A DNA stretch of 64,000 nucleotides from Cichorium intybus (lineage: Eukaryota; Streptophyta; Magnoliopsida; Asterales; Asteraceae), in contig CM042012.1 in assembly GCA_023525715.1 (NCBI GenBank), positions 48,449,561-48,513,560 on the forward strand, written 5' to 3'. Shown here one piece after another: positions 50,046 through 62,720 of the stretch (positions are counted from its first letter, which is position 1; each line of letters begins with the position of its first letter). Below the pieces are notes generated by a model, which did no database searches, was not told where the DNA came from, and saw nothing but the letters and a program-made list of their open reading frames with translations. Made by a program: the position numbers and the translations under genes.

Positions 50046-50206
50046 TGTGAAAGTTTATGGAATGAAATCACTGTATTGAATACACGTAATTGATTTACAA
50101 AAATAATACAATCTATATATGTACATAAGACACAACCCTAAAGGGCCCTACACACTAGGTGGGCCAGCCGTAAACCTCTAGGGCTAACCGAGAATTATAT
50201 TTAACA
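50046..50206 (-). repeat. 5' LTR of the copia element, 161 bp
   Basis: Differs from the 3' LTR at two positions by eye (GAATACACGT versus GAATTCACGT, and AACCTCTAG versus AACCCCTAG). Confidence 0.93.
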
Positions 50207-50527
50207 GTTTCCATTGAAACATCTGTATTGGCACCTAAAATTACGGTGAAGTAGGAGAATCTAATTGAAAGCTTTTGCTAGAAATATGCAAGATCCACTG
50301 TCCAAATACTACAAAATAAAAAAGATTAATTACATTTTTGGATATATGAGGAACTGCTTGTGTGAAGTGATAAGAAGAGATGCAATATAAAGAAGAAGAT
50401 ACCTGGTTGTACAACATAGGTCCTCTAAATCCTGTATATCAAAATGGTTGAGACCAGGTGTTCTGAAAACCATCATAACACAAGCAACACCACAATCCCA
50501 CGAGCATAATCGTTTTATACGTGGGGC
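50207..50527 (-). pseudogene. GUCD1/GC1-like (guanylyl cyclase 1) gene remnant, 5' part
   Basis: Exon 50403-50527 encodes KRLCSWDCGVACVMMVFRTP, then a Gly-rich turn and FDIQDLEDLCCTT. Exon 50207-50308 encodes SIWTVDLAYF, a stop, QKLSIRFSYFTVILGANTD and VSMET. Both are hallmark blocks of the plant GC1/GUCD1 family, a cysteine-protease-like fold reported to have guanylyl cyclase activity. The intron between them has GT-AG borders. The second exon is interrupted by the copia element and finishes at 44244-44258. The TAG (Leu in relatives) shows the gene was already, or is now, dead. Confidence 0.78.
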
Positions 50528-50639
50528 CTAAACAACATACAGAAAAATACGGTTCCTTTTAGTAAACAGTATTGCACATCTGCTGGAGGACAAACACCAT
50601 ATGTATACGCCAAAATTTATCTGAAGTAGCCCTAGAAAT

Positions 50640-53600
50640 TCAACATTTGGCCGCGATTTATACAAATGATAAGGAATTGGGAATGATAACATAGAAGATG
50701 AAATCTCTTACTTCTGATGTGTCTCTCCTTGGGTGGGCACTCGACATGATTGGTAGCTTTAACGATGGCAACATCCACATCTCAATGATGGTCAAATTGC
50801 TCAACACATCGGTGACATGTGGAACAGTGCTTTGAGCGAACAGGTTGAACAATCTAATGAATTAGTAAAAAAGAAGCTTAAATTAGAAATAATAAATAAT
50901 CACTTTAAACTTCCAATTTTATTCTTATTAAGGCATTGTACTTTCAAATTCTACCCAAATTCTAGTAAAAATAGCTTTCTATTCGGATAACATTGCTATA
51001 AACTGAGAGATCTTTTAAAGTAAAGTGCTATAATAAGAAGAAATGAAAGTACAATGCTGTAATAAACAAATAAATAGAAGTATGTTGTTATTTTTCAATC
51101 TAGTGTAACATTACCTTACAAGTTGCACAAAGTTGAGACCAGTTACCAGCTTGCAAAGCAGGATCACTTATCTCAATCTTCAATAACGGCTCCTAAACAA
51201 TACAAATAAAAAATTAAAAAAAAACTCCAATAATATTCAACTTTTAAATTTATAAAAAGATCAACACATGGGACATCACTTACATCATCTTTCATATTTT
51301 GTGAATCGTGCGTGTTTGTGTTGACATAACCTAGATCTTTGCTACAAAACCAAAAAAACACCCGTAAATCAAAATATCAAAATTAACATCTCTAAAAAGG
51401 ATAAATAATCAAACTTACTAATTAAATAAAATTATAAAACACATACCAGCTACACCGGTAAAAGAATACCAATCCCGCACTTGCCAATAATACACCAATT
51501 CACGCAAAATTTTGCTTTAGTAGGGCACCATTTCTCCAATCTGATGTATTCACCTGAATATTTTCAATTTTAACATCCATCGACAATCAAATTTTAACAT
51601 CCAATTACAGAGCTTCAAAACACCATGATATAGAAGTTATCAAAACATAAATTTTGGTAAAATCACTAGTGGTTATATTTTAACTTGAGAACTGAATATT
51701 AGAAAGAGTTGTTCGACAAAAGCTCCATGTTCCCTGTCCAATGTAACATGTTAGCACAATGCAAAAAGACATAAATGCCCTCATTTGCCAAATGAAAATA
51801 TCCCTAAAAAACAGATACCTAAGGCAACTTCTGATGCAAGAATTGTTTGGGTGAAATGGCGTGTCAGCCACCATCGACAACGTATTCTCCAGTTTTTTCT
51901 TGATCACTTATCTTTGAAAATATCAGGGGTATTTTTGGAACGTTTTATGTAGCTGTCTTTGTTTCCACCACAGTTGGACATTGTGTCATCATCACATTGG
52001 GAAAGCCTAATGAAGCAAGAAGCAAACGCTTGTCAAATGTGATACTCTGCATATGTGGGATCTAAATGCAAACCAATCATTTCTACCAAATTTTCCCTAC
52101 TGTAAAATCCTGGAAAATTACCCAAGTCAAAAAAGTAAAATACAATTTATTCATAGAAAATTAGAAAATGATAAATTTAACATACCATCGTGATGAAAAG
52201 TGATTAGCTTTGAAAGTGAGTGGCTACAAGTTGGATCTTTATTTAATGTGTCTTCAAAGGAAATCCACAGTTTGGTTGCATCTTCATTGGAAACATGCTC
52301 TACAAGACAAGCTTTTAACCTTCACCAAAAAAAGATTTTAATTAATAAAAAGTTTAGATTTTTACTAAAAAATAATAATAAATAATCACCTAAAAGGAAG
52401 TGTGGCGTTAGAAATTTGAACAACACTTTCCACCTCTTCTATAGCTTCCTTCACTTGATCCCCAAGTAACAACATCTGGCAACATGTTTAAATATATTAT
52501 AGTTTTAATGACACTATTTATTATTTAGCAACAAACTATCACAAAATGAATTTTCATATAAGTTTTTCATATTTGGCATCACACCAAACATTACCTAAAT
52601 GTTTAATGACTTATTGAATACAATTTAAAGATTAGGTACTAAAACAGCAAAATGACAATAGTTCATGGCTAAAAAAGGAAATTAAAACCAGATTAGAAAG
52701 AGCAAAAAAAATGTTGCTTACCTGTATAAGAGGAAGTAAAGCCTCAGGAGCAGGTGGACTAGAATGAAGAGGACCCCTTAAATGCTTCACTGCAGCTTTA
52801 TAATGATCAGTTTGTAATCTCTTTTGAAAAGAGATAAAATCCTCCAGTTTATTTATGCTTGGAAATCTTAAAGGCATCAAGAAATTTTCAAGATCTGTAC
52901 AAGTTTACATCAAAAGAATACGCTTCAATTATTAAACTTTAATCAATAAACTTTGTACAATAAAACCGCTAAAACTTATAAGCAGCTCTAGTTATAAAAT
53001 GAAACGGGCAAATGCAAGAAATATCAAGACACTATCATTAATTTTTTTATCACAACAATATACTTTCATTTATTCTTATTACTAAATTGTACTTTTAAAA
53101 ATCATTCTACCCAGTTTTGCCTTTACCAATATCATCCATCAGGTAGATTAGGTAGATTGAATTCAAAGTATAATGCTATTTGTGAGTAGATTTTTTAAAT
53201 TAATGTTATGACATTGACATTCCTTATATTCTTTACAAACATGATTAGAAATATATTACTTACAAATAGAATGTCTTTGAAATCGTCAACACAAAGTGAC
53301 AGGATATATGCAATAGATCCACCCATTTAGACATTTCATCGAACACCTTCTCTACACCTTCGGTGGAACAACTATATCTGAAACATGAAAGAAAAATTAA
53401 CGGTGTTCTCCATCTCTCTACACATGACATTCCACCAATCAGTAAAAAAAATATAAAAATGGAGGATAATCGATTTTATGTAGATAATTGATGTTATACG
53501 ATGCTCTGATGTAGTCCTTACCTGGTGGCTCGCGACTTTATGGAGGAACGGTAAAGCAAAGACATAAATCCACAACACTTTTTAGAGAGAGAAAGGTGAA

Positions 53601-53840
53601 GAACCGAGCTATGCAGTCTCACTAAGATAAAGAAAAAAAATTCAGAAGATCAAAACCAAAAGAAAGGGGAACATGAATATTACCTTGGAAATCGATGTCG
53701 ATGAAACCGAGGCACATCGCCCCGTCTCGCTGGCCGTTTCGTACCCGTCGGATGGGGGTCTCTATCGTCACTGCGCGAAACTACTATCGTCACGGTAAAC
53801 AAAGCAACAATTGAAGTCAGAAACCTCCTCATAATCGCCG
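50640..53840 (-). pseudogene. Decayed multi-exon plant gene of unrecognised family
   Basis: Many exon-like minus-strand blocks with plausible splice borders occur in order. They start with a hydrophobic leader MRRFLTSIVALFTVTIVV near 53832, then CSTEGVEKVFDEMSKWVDLL near 53370, then FPSINKLEDFISFQKRLQTD with PLHSSPPAPEALLPLIQ (52870-52724). Further blocks are MLLLGDQVKEAIEEVESVVQ (52478), LKACLVEHVSNEDATKLWIS (52320), WRIRCRWWLTRHFTQTILAS (51890), GVLLASAGLVFFYRC (about 51455), KIEISDPALQAGNWSQLC (about 51190) and VPHVTDVLSNLTIIEMW (about 50820). A signal peptide and a late membrane segment suggest a membrane protein of the secretory pathway. In-frame stops (for example TGA after YAEYHI) mark it as a pseudogene. 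I cannot name the family. Confidence 0.55.
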
Positions 53841-53849
53841 ACTTCAGTC

Positions 53850-54620
53850 TCGCTGCGGCAATCGATCAGAGAAGAAGCGGAAATCTGTGAGCAACTGGAA
53901 CCGGAAGCGGTGGGGCGGCGATGTCAATGGAAAAGACGCAAATTCCAGAAAGTGATAATATAAAAGACCCAACATCGAGACACATCCGAATCAAGCAAAC
54001 CGGATCCACATGACCCGGAGGAAGATTCGCGTGTCACATTTCGGAAAAAAAAAAAAAAAAACGTACACCACATGACCAAAATTCACGCAAATTGATTAAT
54101 AGATAAATGATTTGAAATTTTTTATATCAATTGGTGTGAAAGTTTGAGCGTCACAAAAGACAACTTGCAAATTACGCGTCAACATATGATGGATCAAGCT
54201 AACAAAAAATGCACTGACAAAGAATTCCAAGTTGGCGAATTAGACAATTAGTCTACCTATGCCTTAGAAATATCTCTAATAATCAGTTCGAGAATGAGAT
54301 AATTGTTATCTTGTTCCTAGATTTTAGCTACTAGTGAGATTTTTCCTAATTTATTGTAATTTATTCGAGGGAAAACAATATCAGAAAACAAGATTTTTCG
54401 AAAAAGTCTTATTAACAAACATACATTAAATGCTCCTCATTCTAAGGTTATGCATTTATTGTCTACAAAGAAGGGACAAAACATAACATATGAAAAAAAA
54501 CGCAATACTTACAAAACCAGAATAGTTCCAAAAATGAAATATACAAGAAAAAATATACCATTCACAGAAGTTAAAAAAGAAGAAAAATGTACAACTAAAA
54601 AAACGTAAAATGGTCGTTAT
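53850..54620. other. Intergenic DNA downstream of the TBL gene
   Basis: It holds the GC-rich leader side of the decayed gene (53850-54010), an A17-type run near 54046, and then AT-rich DNA that should contain the TBL 3' UTR and terminator (54400-54620). No sharp polyadenylation signal can be singled out. Confidence 0.4.
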
Positions 54621-54623
54621 GGG

Positions 54624-57600
54624 TCACGAGTAAGAAACGATACGTGTGTAAAGGAATTCATTCCACGTGTCAGGTAATCCAGGTAAGCACCAATGGATAC
54701 AATCTGCATAAATAGCAGGATCTGCTTTTTGGTCTGCGGTTAATAATTTGCCTTGACGGATGGTGTAGATTGAGGTGTGTGCGTCTTTTCGATACTCTGA
54801 AAGAGTAGTTATGTTGATGAAGTTCACTGACAGTTTCATTGATTGAATCACATCGGTTGCAACCGTGAAGAGTCGGCGGTCTGTGCCTACGTGTGGCGGT
54901 GTGGACATGTTTAGGATTGGACTCGTCTCCTTCGCGCATTTGATGCCATTAGGGTTGTCCCAGTCCAAGCTCCTAATTATATTTCATTCATTATAAATGG
55001 TTAGAATAACTTATAATAACCATTCAGTATAAAATACCACTTACTACTAACTTTCTTTTTTGGTAGAATAATATGTATCTTGTATACAATTGGACAAAAC
55101 ATAGAAATATACTTGTATATTCAACATTTTATCGACTTAACCTTTTAACTATTTTTCGTAGTGATTTATTTATTATATTATTTTGACTGTTCTGGAAAAT
55201 GAGTTCTCGGTCATCGATTTTGAAAAATGACGATATAGAAATTTAATTTTTTTTATCGATTTAGCCACGGATTAAGTCCATAAAATGATGAAATTAGCTT
55301 CCATGTAACTGTATTTTGTACTAATATTAAAACCGTGTGACCAAGATAAATGATTTTTAGAGTGTCAAAATCAGTAAGAGTTTAATCTATGGAAAATAGT
55401 CATGGTGATGAAAGTACACTAGGACAAGCACGTGGGGACATATAGATATAGTTGAAGTGTCACAATGTTGTTGTAGGTTCACCAACAAAGGGTGTGATTA
55501 CAACTAATGAATATCCTACTAATAGATTTAAAGCAACCAAATTCACCTAATCCACCATTAATTATTCAAATAAGGGAAAAATGCAAGAATTAGCTACTTT
55601 CATCTATTTGTTTATTAAAACATCGTACTTCATTTCCTTCTAACATAACATCATATTTTTTTTTCTCATCAACACATTATTATTTTTCAAATAAAATGCT
55701 TAAATAAAAAAAGTATGCTACTATACTAAAAAGGTACATTGCCATTTATGATGTTTAACCTATTACATAAATATAGCACATTTTCCAACTTGAAGATGTA
55801 GACATGGTAATGGGACGAGTAGTGTAACATACTTACATAGTTACATGTCAATTCCTAGGTCAAATAGGTTACGTGTAACTTTTGGGAACTTTTAATAACA
55901 ACTAGGTATGTGAATCTTGTACAATACATTAAATTACAGTTTGGTCCCCGAGTTTAAATACAATTTCCGGTTTTGGTCCAAAAAGTAATCAATTTACAAC
56001 TCTGGTCATTATTTTGATTATATTATAACTATTGGATTACCGAATCATTTAATATAACTTTTCATCAATTAATTCTTTTAAAAATGACATTCTTTTGTCT
56101 TTGTACCAAACTAAAATTATATTCTGTTAACATAACATGTCATATGGAACGTATTATATAATCTAAAATAGAAAACTTACTTAATATGGATAGGAGACAT
56201 GCTATTAAAAAAGACCATGGTGCGATTAGGGTTTATGTTTTTATCAACCCATTCGGCCCATGTTTTCAAAACTCGTCCATATGCTATGGGCCTTTCAACT
56301 TCATCATATTCTGTTGCTCCTTCATCAAAAGATCCTCGCCTTTTTCAATTTAAGATTGTTTATTAAAAATGAAATAAATTAAATTAGGGAAATTGTAAAA
56401 TTAAGAAAAAGAAAGTGAGAAATGATGCTTACAGGACTTTCATATTTGCGGTGTTCATCCACCAAATGTATGTGTTGAAGACCAAATAGTCAACGTTTTT
56501 CCAATTTTGACCATGGGTATTGATTGATTCAGGCATGATGATTCTGTCTAATATGCTGTGCATCTCTGGATCATCAGAGTTTGACTGTACCAAAAATGGG
56601 GCCCAGTAAAATTCCACCGTGGCATTATAATCCTGCCAAAAAAAAACTTCTAACTTGTAATTTTTCTGAAAATAGTCTAGAACGTATAGTAAATGTAACT
56701 TGGATTTCTGGTAATTAAATATTTAGTTTGATATATAATTTATTTAATATACTTAACCAATAATTAAATATATAAAATTCTTAATGACAAAACACGAAAT
56801 ATTCTCAATCATTGTCAAAATTTTAATGAGAATGATTTGTTTTTTGAGAAAAAAATCTAAATTAAAACCAATGGCATTTTTTAACCAAAAATATATATTT
56901 ATTTTTAATTTTGTAAGATATAACTTTCGTATAATATAATAGCCACCTATTTTTATTCAAATTTTCACTTTACAAAAGTGTCTTTTACTTGGCATAATAA
57001 CTAACTCTTAACTTCTAGCCGTGTAGAAACAATCTGCTTTGTCCATTTTGTACAAAATAACAGCATTTGTTTTATCCTTAAAAATAAGAGTATAGTCAAA
57101 ATAGTCAAATAGACAGAAATTCTAAAATAAAGTAAAAGGTAACACATTGTCTAAATCACGAACAACTTAAAGTAGATTGGTACTTGGTAAATTTTTAACC
57201 ATTTATATGACAAATCGCCGAAGGAATCTATGTGGGACCATTTGCTTTTTTTTTTTTTTTTTTTTCACTAAATGCTAAAGACATCATTATGAACAAAAAG
57301 ACCACAAAAGCTTGTTCAATTCAAAAGCTTAAAGAATTATTGGTGTAGCTTCATTATCATTTCTCTATATATAAAACAAAAAAAATAATAACTAATCAAA
57401 AGTCTCCGGTACACAAGTTGAGTTGACCCATTTTCAGAAAACTTTCTTTAAATAAAAATATTCCCTAATCTTATAGTACACAACACGTATCATATGACAT
57501 ATAGAGTAATTAATTAAACAAGGGGTGTACTTTAAGATTAGTAGGTAATTTGTTCCTCATTAAAAACATCTTTTAAACATGATATAAAGCAATACAATTT

Positions 57601-58600
57601 TATATTACACAATTTAAAAATGCTATATAGGTCGGTAAAACGACGCAAGCATGTGATAATTTTTCTAATTTATTTAGAATTTCTTTTTTTTATACACAAT
57701 TCCCTAAACTTAAAAAATACCAACATCGATTATCTTCTTATTAAATACCACATGTCACAACCTCTATGTTTTTAAAATGAATATGGAACAAGTCTTGATC
57801 TTGAAGATTAATGTGGAAAATCAATTATTGACAATAAACTCTGCATATTATTCAGAATGTCAACTTGAAGGAAGTTGACTCGTAAATGGAGCCGAGAGAA
57901 AGAAATTGAAAAAAAAAAAAAAAAAAAAAAAAAAATCACCTCGATTCTGAAAATGGAGAGCGATCCAGTTTTGATCAAGCTCTTTCTTCCTGATTTAACA
58001 ACCGATTGAACCATACACACCATTGATTCCCATTGATTTCTATTTAACGAATCCCCAACGAACATAAGCCTCTTGTTCTTTAATTCTTCCGCCAACAATT
58101 TCCCTTTAAACCTTCATTTCATTTCCCAAAATACAAAATTGAACTCATGATTCATGAATAAGCTACTTTCAACAGAGAATTCAACTAAAATTTGAAAAAG
58201 CAGAGTGTTCTTACTTTGGTAAATTACAGTCTTTAGGCTGCCACCTCCACTTTTGATACATAGAATCTTGTCTCCCATTTTTCATACACGTAACCTGTTC
58301 TGTCAGAAATTCACACTCCTCTTCTTTATACAAAGGATGTGTCAACTCATCGAAAACCCAGCTCCCATCGAAAATATCGCAGCTCTCCGGCGGAAATTCG
58401 ACGTCTCCGTCGTCTTCCGCCGGCAACTTGGTGCTCTGTTGCTCATTAATGTTGGTTTCCGGAAGTGGGTTTTCCTTAGATGTAGAAAACGGGAACCGTG
58501 TTAGTGATTTAGCGTCTTCGTCGTAGAAGATGATTCCGATTAGGAAAACAGAGAGGAGAACGATGGAAACAGAGAGGTGGTTATTTTTGCGGTAAATCAT
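54624..58600 (-). CDS. TBL: TRICHOME BIREFRINGENCE-LIKE (TBL) O-acetyltransferase
   Basis: Five exons (58215-58600, 57940-58111, 56433-56632, 56181-56339, 54624-54972) with GT-AG borders join in phase into 421 codons plus stop. The N-terminus has a short cytoplasmic tail and one membrane anchor (LSVSIVLLSVFLIGIIFY), as in type II Golgi proteins. The TBL domain starts at CDIFDGSWVFDELTHPLY. The catalytic GDS motif is in RLMFVGDSLNRNQWESMVCM, and the DxxH motif closes the protein in YADCIHWCLPGLPDTWNEFL. Family members O-acetylate cell-wall polysaccharides in the Golgi. Blocks such as ITTLSEYRKDAHTSIYTIRQ resemble the TBL3/TBL31/TBL33 xylan acetyltransferase group, but the exact orthologue is not settled. 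I see no stop or frameshift. The Met at 58600 is chosen because it directly precedes the anchor. Confidence 0.92.
57908..57935 (-). repeat. Homopolymer run in TBL intron 2
   Basis: A run of about 27 T on the sense strand begins six bases after the intron 2 donor (GTGATTTT). Confidence 0.85.
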
Positions 58601-58612
58601 GGCGGCGGCGTA

Positions 58613-58655
58613 GGGAAAGAGAAAGAGAAAGAGAAAGAGAGAGAGTTTCCGACGG
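58613..58655 (-). repeat. CT-rich microsatellite in the TBL 5' UTR/promoter
   Basis: Repeated CTTTCT units on the sense strand end about 12 bases before the start codon. CT-rich tracts near plant start sites are common core-promoter or leader elements; a role here is inference. Confidence 0.6.
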
Positions 58656-58679
58656 AGGAGAGAGAGAATATGTTGAAGA

Positions 58680-60565
58680 TGTAGAGAGAAACAAAAGGAG
58701 AGACATTTATGGGGAAATTAAGGAGGAATTTGGTGAAGGGTAATTGTCTGCAATGAATTGGCGGATGAAGTTTGTTTTTCTGAGGATTTTGCTTAATATA
58801 ATCCACTGTTCTAACAACTTTCTTCAATCTTCATCTCCGGTTTTCGAAAGAGAAAGACGAAGAGGAGGAGTGAGAAGAAAGGGTTGTGGGAAATGGGTCC
58901 GCCATGGATGCTTTTCACAGCCGGTGATGAAAGGTACTGTTTCAGAAAAAATGGAAAATTTTCTAAGCAGTCTCTTGCCTCGTTCAACAAGCCACGATAT
59001 TTTGTCTGAAATATAATTTAATATTAATATTTATAAAATGAAACAAATAACAAGAAGAATATTAATAAATCAATAAAATATGCGTTTAAAATAAGTAAAT
59101 TATACTGGCTGAGAAACTATCGGACTTTTTCCAAAAAATATAAAATGTTTCAATTAAGAGACAATTAGGTGAAAATAGCAAAATACTAATGTTGTTGAAC
59201 GTCGTGCTCGCATGTCTAATTATATTAACTTTGTTTGTCAGTCTTAACCTAGAAAGTTATGAATTACTATTTACTCGGTCGATTAACTTGGAAAGTTTTA
59301 TATGTTTTTGGGCAAAAGTAAAGTAGATAAAACTGTTGGGCTGAAAGAAACGTAAGATGTAGCAGGGACTAAAATTAAAACGTGAAAGTTGAAGGTGTTT
59401 TTGGGGAATATTTTAGCTATAGCGATTGGTAATGAAATGTGATTTTCTTGTTTGTATGTTTTTTATTACTCAATGTTGGAGATTTGGACCAATAATTCTC
59501 TGAAATGTCAAGGTTAAGTTGAAATATTTTTGTAAATTTGACATATGTTTAATCATTGATATACATTACAACTAATGCAACAAAAACCAGTAATTGCGAT
59601 AGGATCTTTCTTTTTTGATCGGATATTATGATCACAATTTTGCAAAATAGAAAACGATATAAGGTAAAATCTTGATTTGAATACCCTTAGTAAAATCTTG
59701 ATTTGAATACCCTTAGAAATAATTTTGCAAAATTAAAGAAATTTAATTTTGCAAACAAAAGTAATTTTGCAAAATTAAAGAAATTTAGCAAAGACCATTT
59801 TGCAATATATGCGTATATAATAAAAGTTGCTCGAGGATTCATCCTCTTTCCCAAAAATACATATGGTTATTTCGTACTAGTTTCATAAAAAATGGTCATT
59901 TCATGGTATAATATCCATTTGGATCATTTTAACGATTATCCCATATATACACATCATCAGAATCATGCTAATAACTACGATAAATGTCTTCTAAAAAGTT
60001 AGTTGATATGAAATTAGTTATAAGTTACAACCAAAATTTAAAAAAAAATCGTTGTATTAATTTAAGAGAAGTAAAAGCAAAGGAAATCTTATACTCGAAA
60101 AACTAAGTGCATGTGTATTTTGGAAGCTACGGCAAGCAACTACTACACTAGCACATGTGGTATCTTCATTCTCAATCTTTCTCATACCCCAAAACTAAAT
60201 TCTCATCTATTTCACATACTACTAAAAGACAGTCAGTCCTACCACAGTACCACTTCATATATATACGCATAAAAACTATAAACTTTTTTTTTTTTAAATG
60301 GTGAAATCAGACCAATCAAAATCACGCAGTGAAAAATGTACCTTGTTATTCATTTCGACCATACTAGCCTTTACAAAAGGGGAACAATGAGCTTACGTTT
60401 AAAAGCTACTGTGGTTCATATATGCACAAATACCAGAAAGTTACCGAGACGGTGAAACAGAGGAATCATGTAACGTGATTGTACTTCACGCATAAAAAGT
60501 TGCACATTGCTCATGAAGGCAATCACTTTTTTAATAGTACTATGGATCATCTCAAAGATTTATAG
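58680..60565. other. TBL upstream region and intergenic DNA
   Basis: The TBL promoter should lie in 58670-59000, which is CT- and GA-rich with no obvious TATA box. 59000-60565 is AT-rich. AATTTTGCAAAATTAAAG is repeated around 59718-59790. No gene was seen. Confidence 0.4.
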
Positions 60566-60568
60566 TTA

Positions 60569-61635
60569 GGGTGTGTTTGTTTGCCACTTGATTAAGTTAT
60601 TAAGAGGCAATCTCTGAATAAAAAATTTAAGAGCGTTTGAGTATATCTTAATTTTTGCCTCTTAATTAAAAAAGAGGCTCTTATTGAATCAGATTTCACC
60701 ACAAGTCTGAACAAAAAAAAGAAGCACGTATTCCTCTTTTGCCCTAATATTCATCCCGCCCCCCTTTCCCTTTCCCTTTCTTTCTCACGATTAGAAATCG
60801 TCTCCCCCTCTCTTCCGATCTCAACAGACCGACGCATGACCGACCCAACCACCTGCAAAGCCGGTCTTCTTCTCACGATTGGAAATCCTCTCGCCTCTAT
60901 AATGATCGGAAATCGTCTCCTTCATCACAGCGACGGGGAAGAAGCCACCTGCAAATGTCCTTCCTCCGCCGTTCCTCGTCTGCCGCCGGTTCTCCTCTTC
61001 TGCCGATGTCCTTCCTCCGCCGTTCCTCGTCTGCCGCCGGTTCTCCTCTACCAACTGCAAGTTTTAATTTTTCAAAAGATGCCCTAAAATCCTTCTTTGC
61101 TGCACCATTTTTCTGAAATCAGAAACTTTTTCAAAGGTATTCTAACGTTTTATACTTGCATCGATTTATATGTTGTTATAAGTGTTTTGGAGCAAGACAT
61201 GATCTCATTGGACCGATTTATACTAGGGACCAATACATGATTTCATCTTACATAGTTTTGGTTTCTTGTATTTAACGTCTTCTCTATTTCTGACTCGTCG
61301 AATCTCAAGTGTAACAGTGTTTGAATCAATGTATATGTGTATGTATATCAGATTTGGCGATTTGTACTTCTGAGACTTTTATGATTCTTGCTGAATTTTG
61401 TAATTTTTCCCGAGACTTTTATGATTCTTGCTGATCTTTGTGCTGAATTTTGATGTTATTGGAGAAAAATAGTTCACAGGGGTAAAATGGTCATATTTAT
61501 CATTCAGCACAGCAATTAAGAGGTTCCAACCAAACACATGTTACAAATTTAGATCTTAAGAATTCAGACCCTCTTAAATGTCCAGACCTCTTAAACATTC
61601 AGATCTTAAAAATTAAGATCTTGTCAAACAGGGCC
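60569..61635. mobile_element. Large Tourist-like (PIF/Harbinger) element, 1067 bp
   Basis: The left end GGGTGTGTTTGTTTG and the reverse complement of the right end, GGCCCTGTTTGACAA, are classic Tourist-type inverted ends. TTA flanks both sides (60566-60568 and 61636-61638). There is no transposase. It is longer than most MITEs and its centre (60760-61100) is CT/GC-rich with a 51-bp tandem repeat, so it may hold captured DNA. Confidence 0.8.
60956..61049 (+). repeat. 51-bp tandem repeat, two units
   Basis: TGTCCTTCCTCCGCCGTTCC begins unit one at 60956 and unit two at 61007. The second unit ends at 61049 after 43 identical bases. Confidence 0.88.
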
Positions 61636-61638
61636 TTA

Positions 61639-62720
61639 GTCTTTTAAAATGGTTGAATAGGTAATAATAGTCCTCCTTATTGTCATTCTTATTATATAGT
61701 GTAAATCTTGTAGTGAATGTAAAGAAGTAAATTCGGGATTGCTAAAGTCATGTTAACGCTCTTTAAGAAGAGTTTTTTTAAGAGATGGTATGATAATTAA
61801 GGATAAATGATCGAGTAAATAATTAAAACTTTTAGAAATAATAAAAACTAACCGAACAAAATAAGGGTCGGAACGGATACTTATTTTACTTCGGGTCAAA
61901 CGGATCCACGGCCCAAATTATTAATTTAAGTTAAATGGCAGATACTGTTACTGCTTACTATAGTAATTAGTGGGCTAGAATTTTTAAATGGATTTAATAA
62001 TTAGTGGGCTAGAGACCGGTTCCTTAAAAGTCAAAACCATCGAGTCATGTGGGCATTGGGCCCAGTTAATGGAAATGAACTTGAAATCGGTTGAGGAAAT
62101 GAACTTTGAAAGCATTGGACCGATAGGTTATCATAGTTAACACATATCGATCCCATCTGGTAACGACTGAACGATCAAGAAAGTTTGGTCCAAGGATCGA
62201 TTACAAAAGCCTGTTCACCATTTTTTTTTTATTGATTTTAGGTTTTTTTTTAATATATTTTCCGGCCCAATAACTATTGAACGTAGTTTTTTGACTACTC
62301 GTGTAACGCCTCAATTTCGATACCGAGTATATCCAAAAAATTTCAACCTATTTTTATAAAATTTACAACTTTTGTATACTCGTGTCGTGCAACTATAATA
62401 AGTTATACTCAAGAATCACTCTACGATCCGAGCCGGACGCTACGTTACTCTAACCTGCAATATACTACGACAAACACGCGTAAGCTATAAAGCTCAACGA
62501 GTAACCTCGTAAACTAATTTCTTCGTGATTTTGCGACTTGGTGCTTAGATCTCCGGTTACCGGAGTGTTTTCCGGCCTCTACACTCAATTATTCCTGTTC
62601 CTAAGTGTATAATCTAGCTTAGATTTCATTCTCGATGCTTGGTGCTAAGATTCGAGAGCCGCCTGATAAAAAATCCAAAGTTCGTTTGAAAAAATTGAAG
62701 AAAGTGGAGTAGGTCCTATA
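61639..62720. other. Non-coding DNA before the LINE
   Basis: AT-rich to 62280. GTGTAACGCCTCAATTTCG at about 62301 resembles the start of a gypsy LTR, but no partner was found. 62520-62720 is probably the LINE 5' UTR. Confidence 0.4.

Larger units (their letters stand above)
44259..50206 (-). mobile_element. Copia retrotransposon with short LTRs (Ale-like)
   Basis: The element is 5948 bp including a nested hAT. Two 161-bp LTRs (44259-44419 and 50046-50206) differ at two sites by eye, and perfect GTTTC duplications flank it (44254-44258 and 50207-50211). It runs on the minus strand with a Met-tRNA primer site, gag, protease, integrase, reverse transcriptase, RNase H and a polypurine tract. Very short LTRs and one gag-pol frame fit the Ale/Retrofit lineage, which is an inference. 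Apart from the hAT insertion only two nonsense codons break the frame. Confidence 0.93.

Noticed and set aside
58744..59016. Plus-strand 90-codon frame upstream of TBL
   Set aside because: Composition reflects CT/GA-rich promoter DNA; no homology or start context supports it.
60821..61087. Frames over the Tourist-like core
   Set aside because: They translate the 51-bp tandem repeat in both strands; repeats, not protein selection, keep them open.
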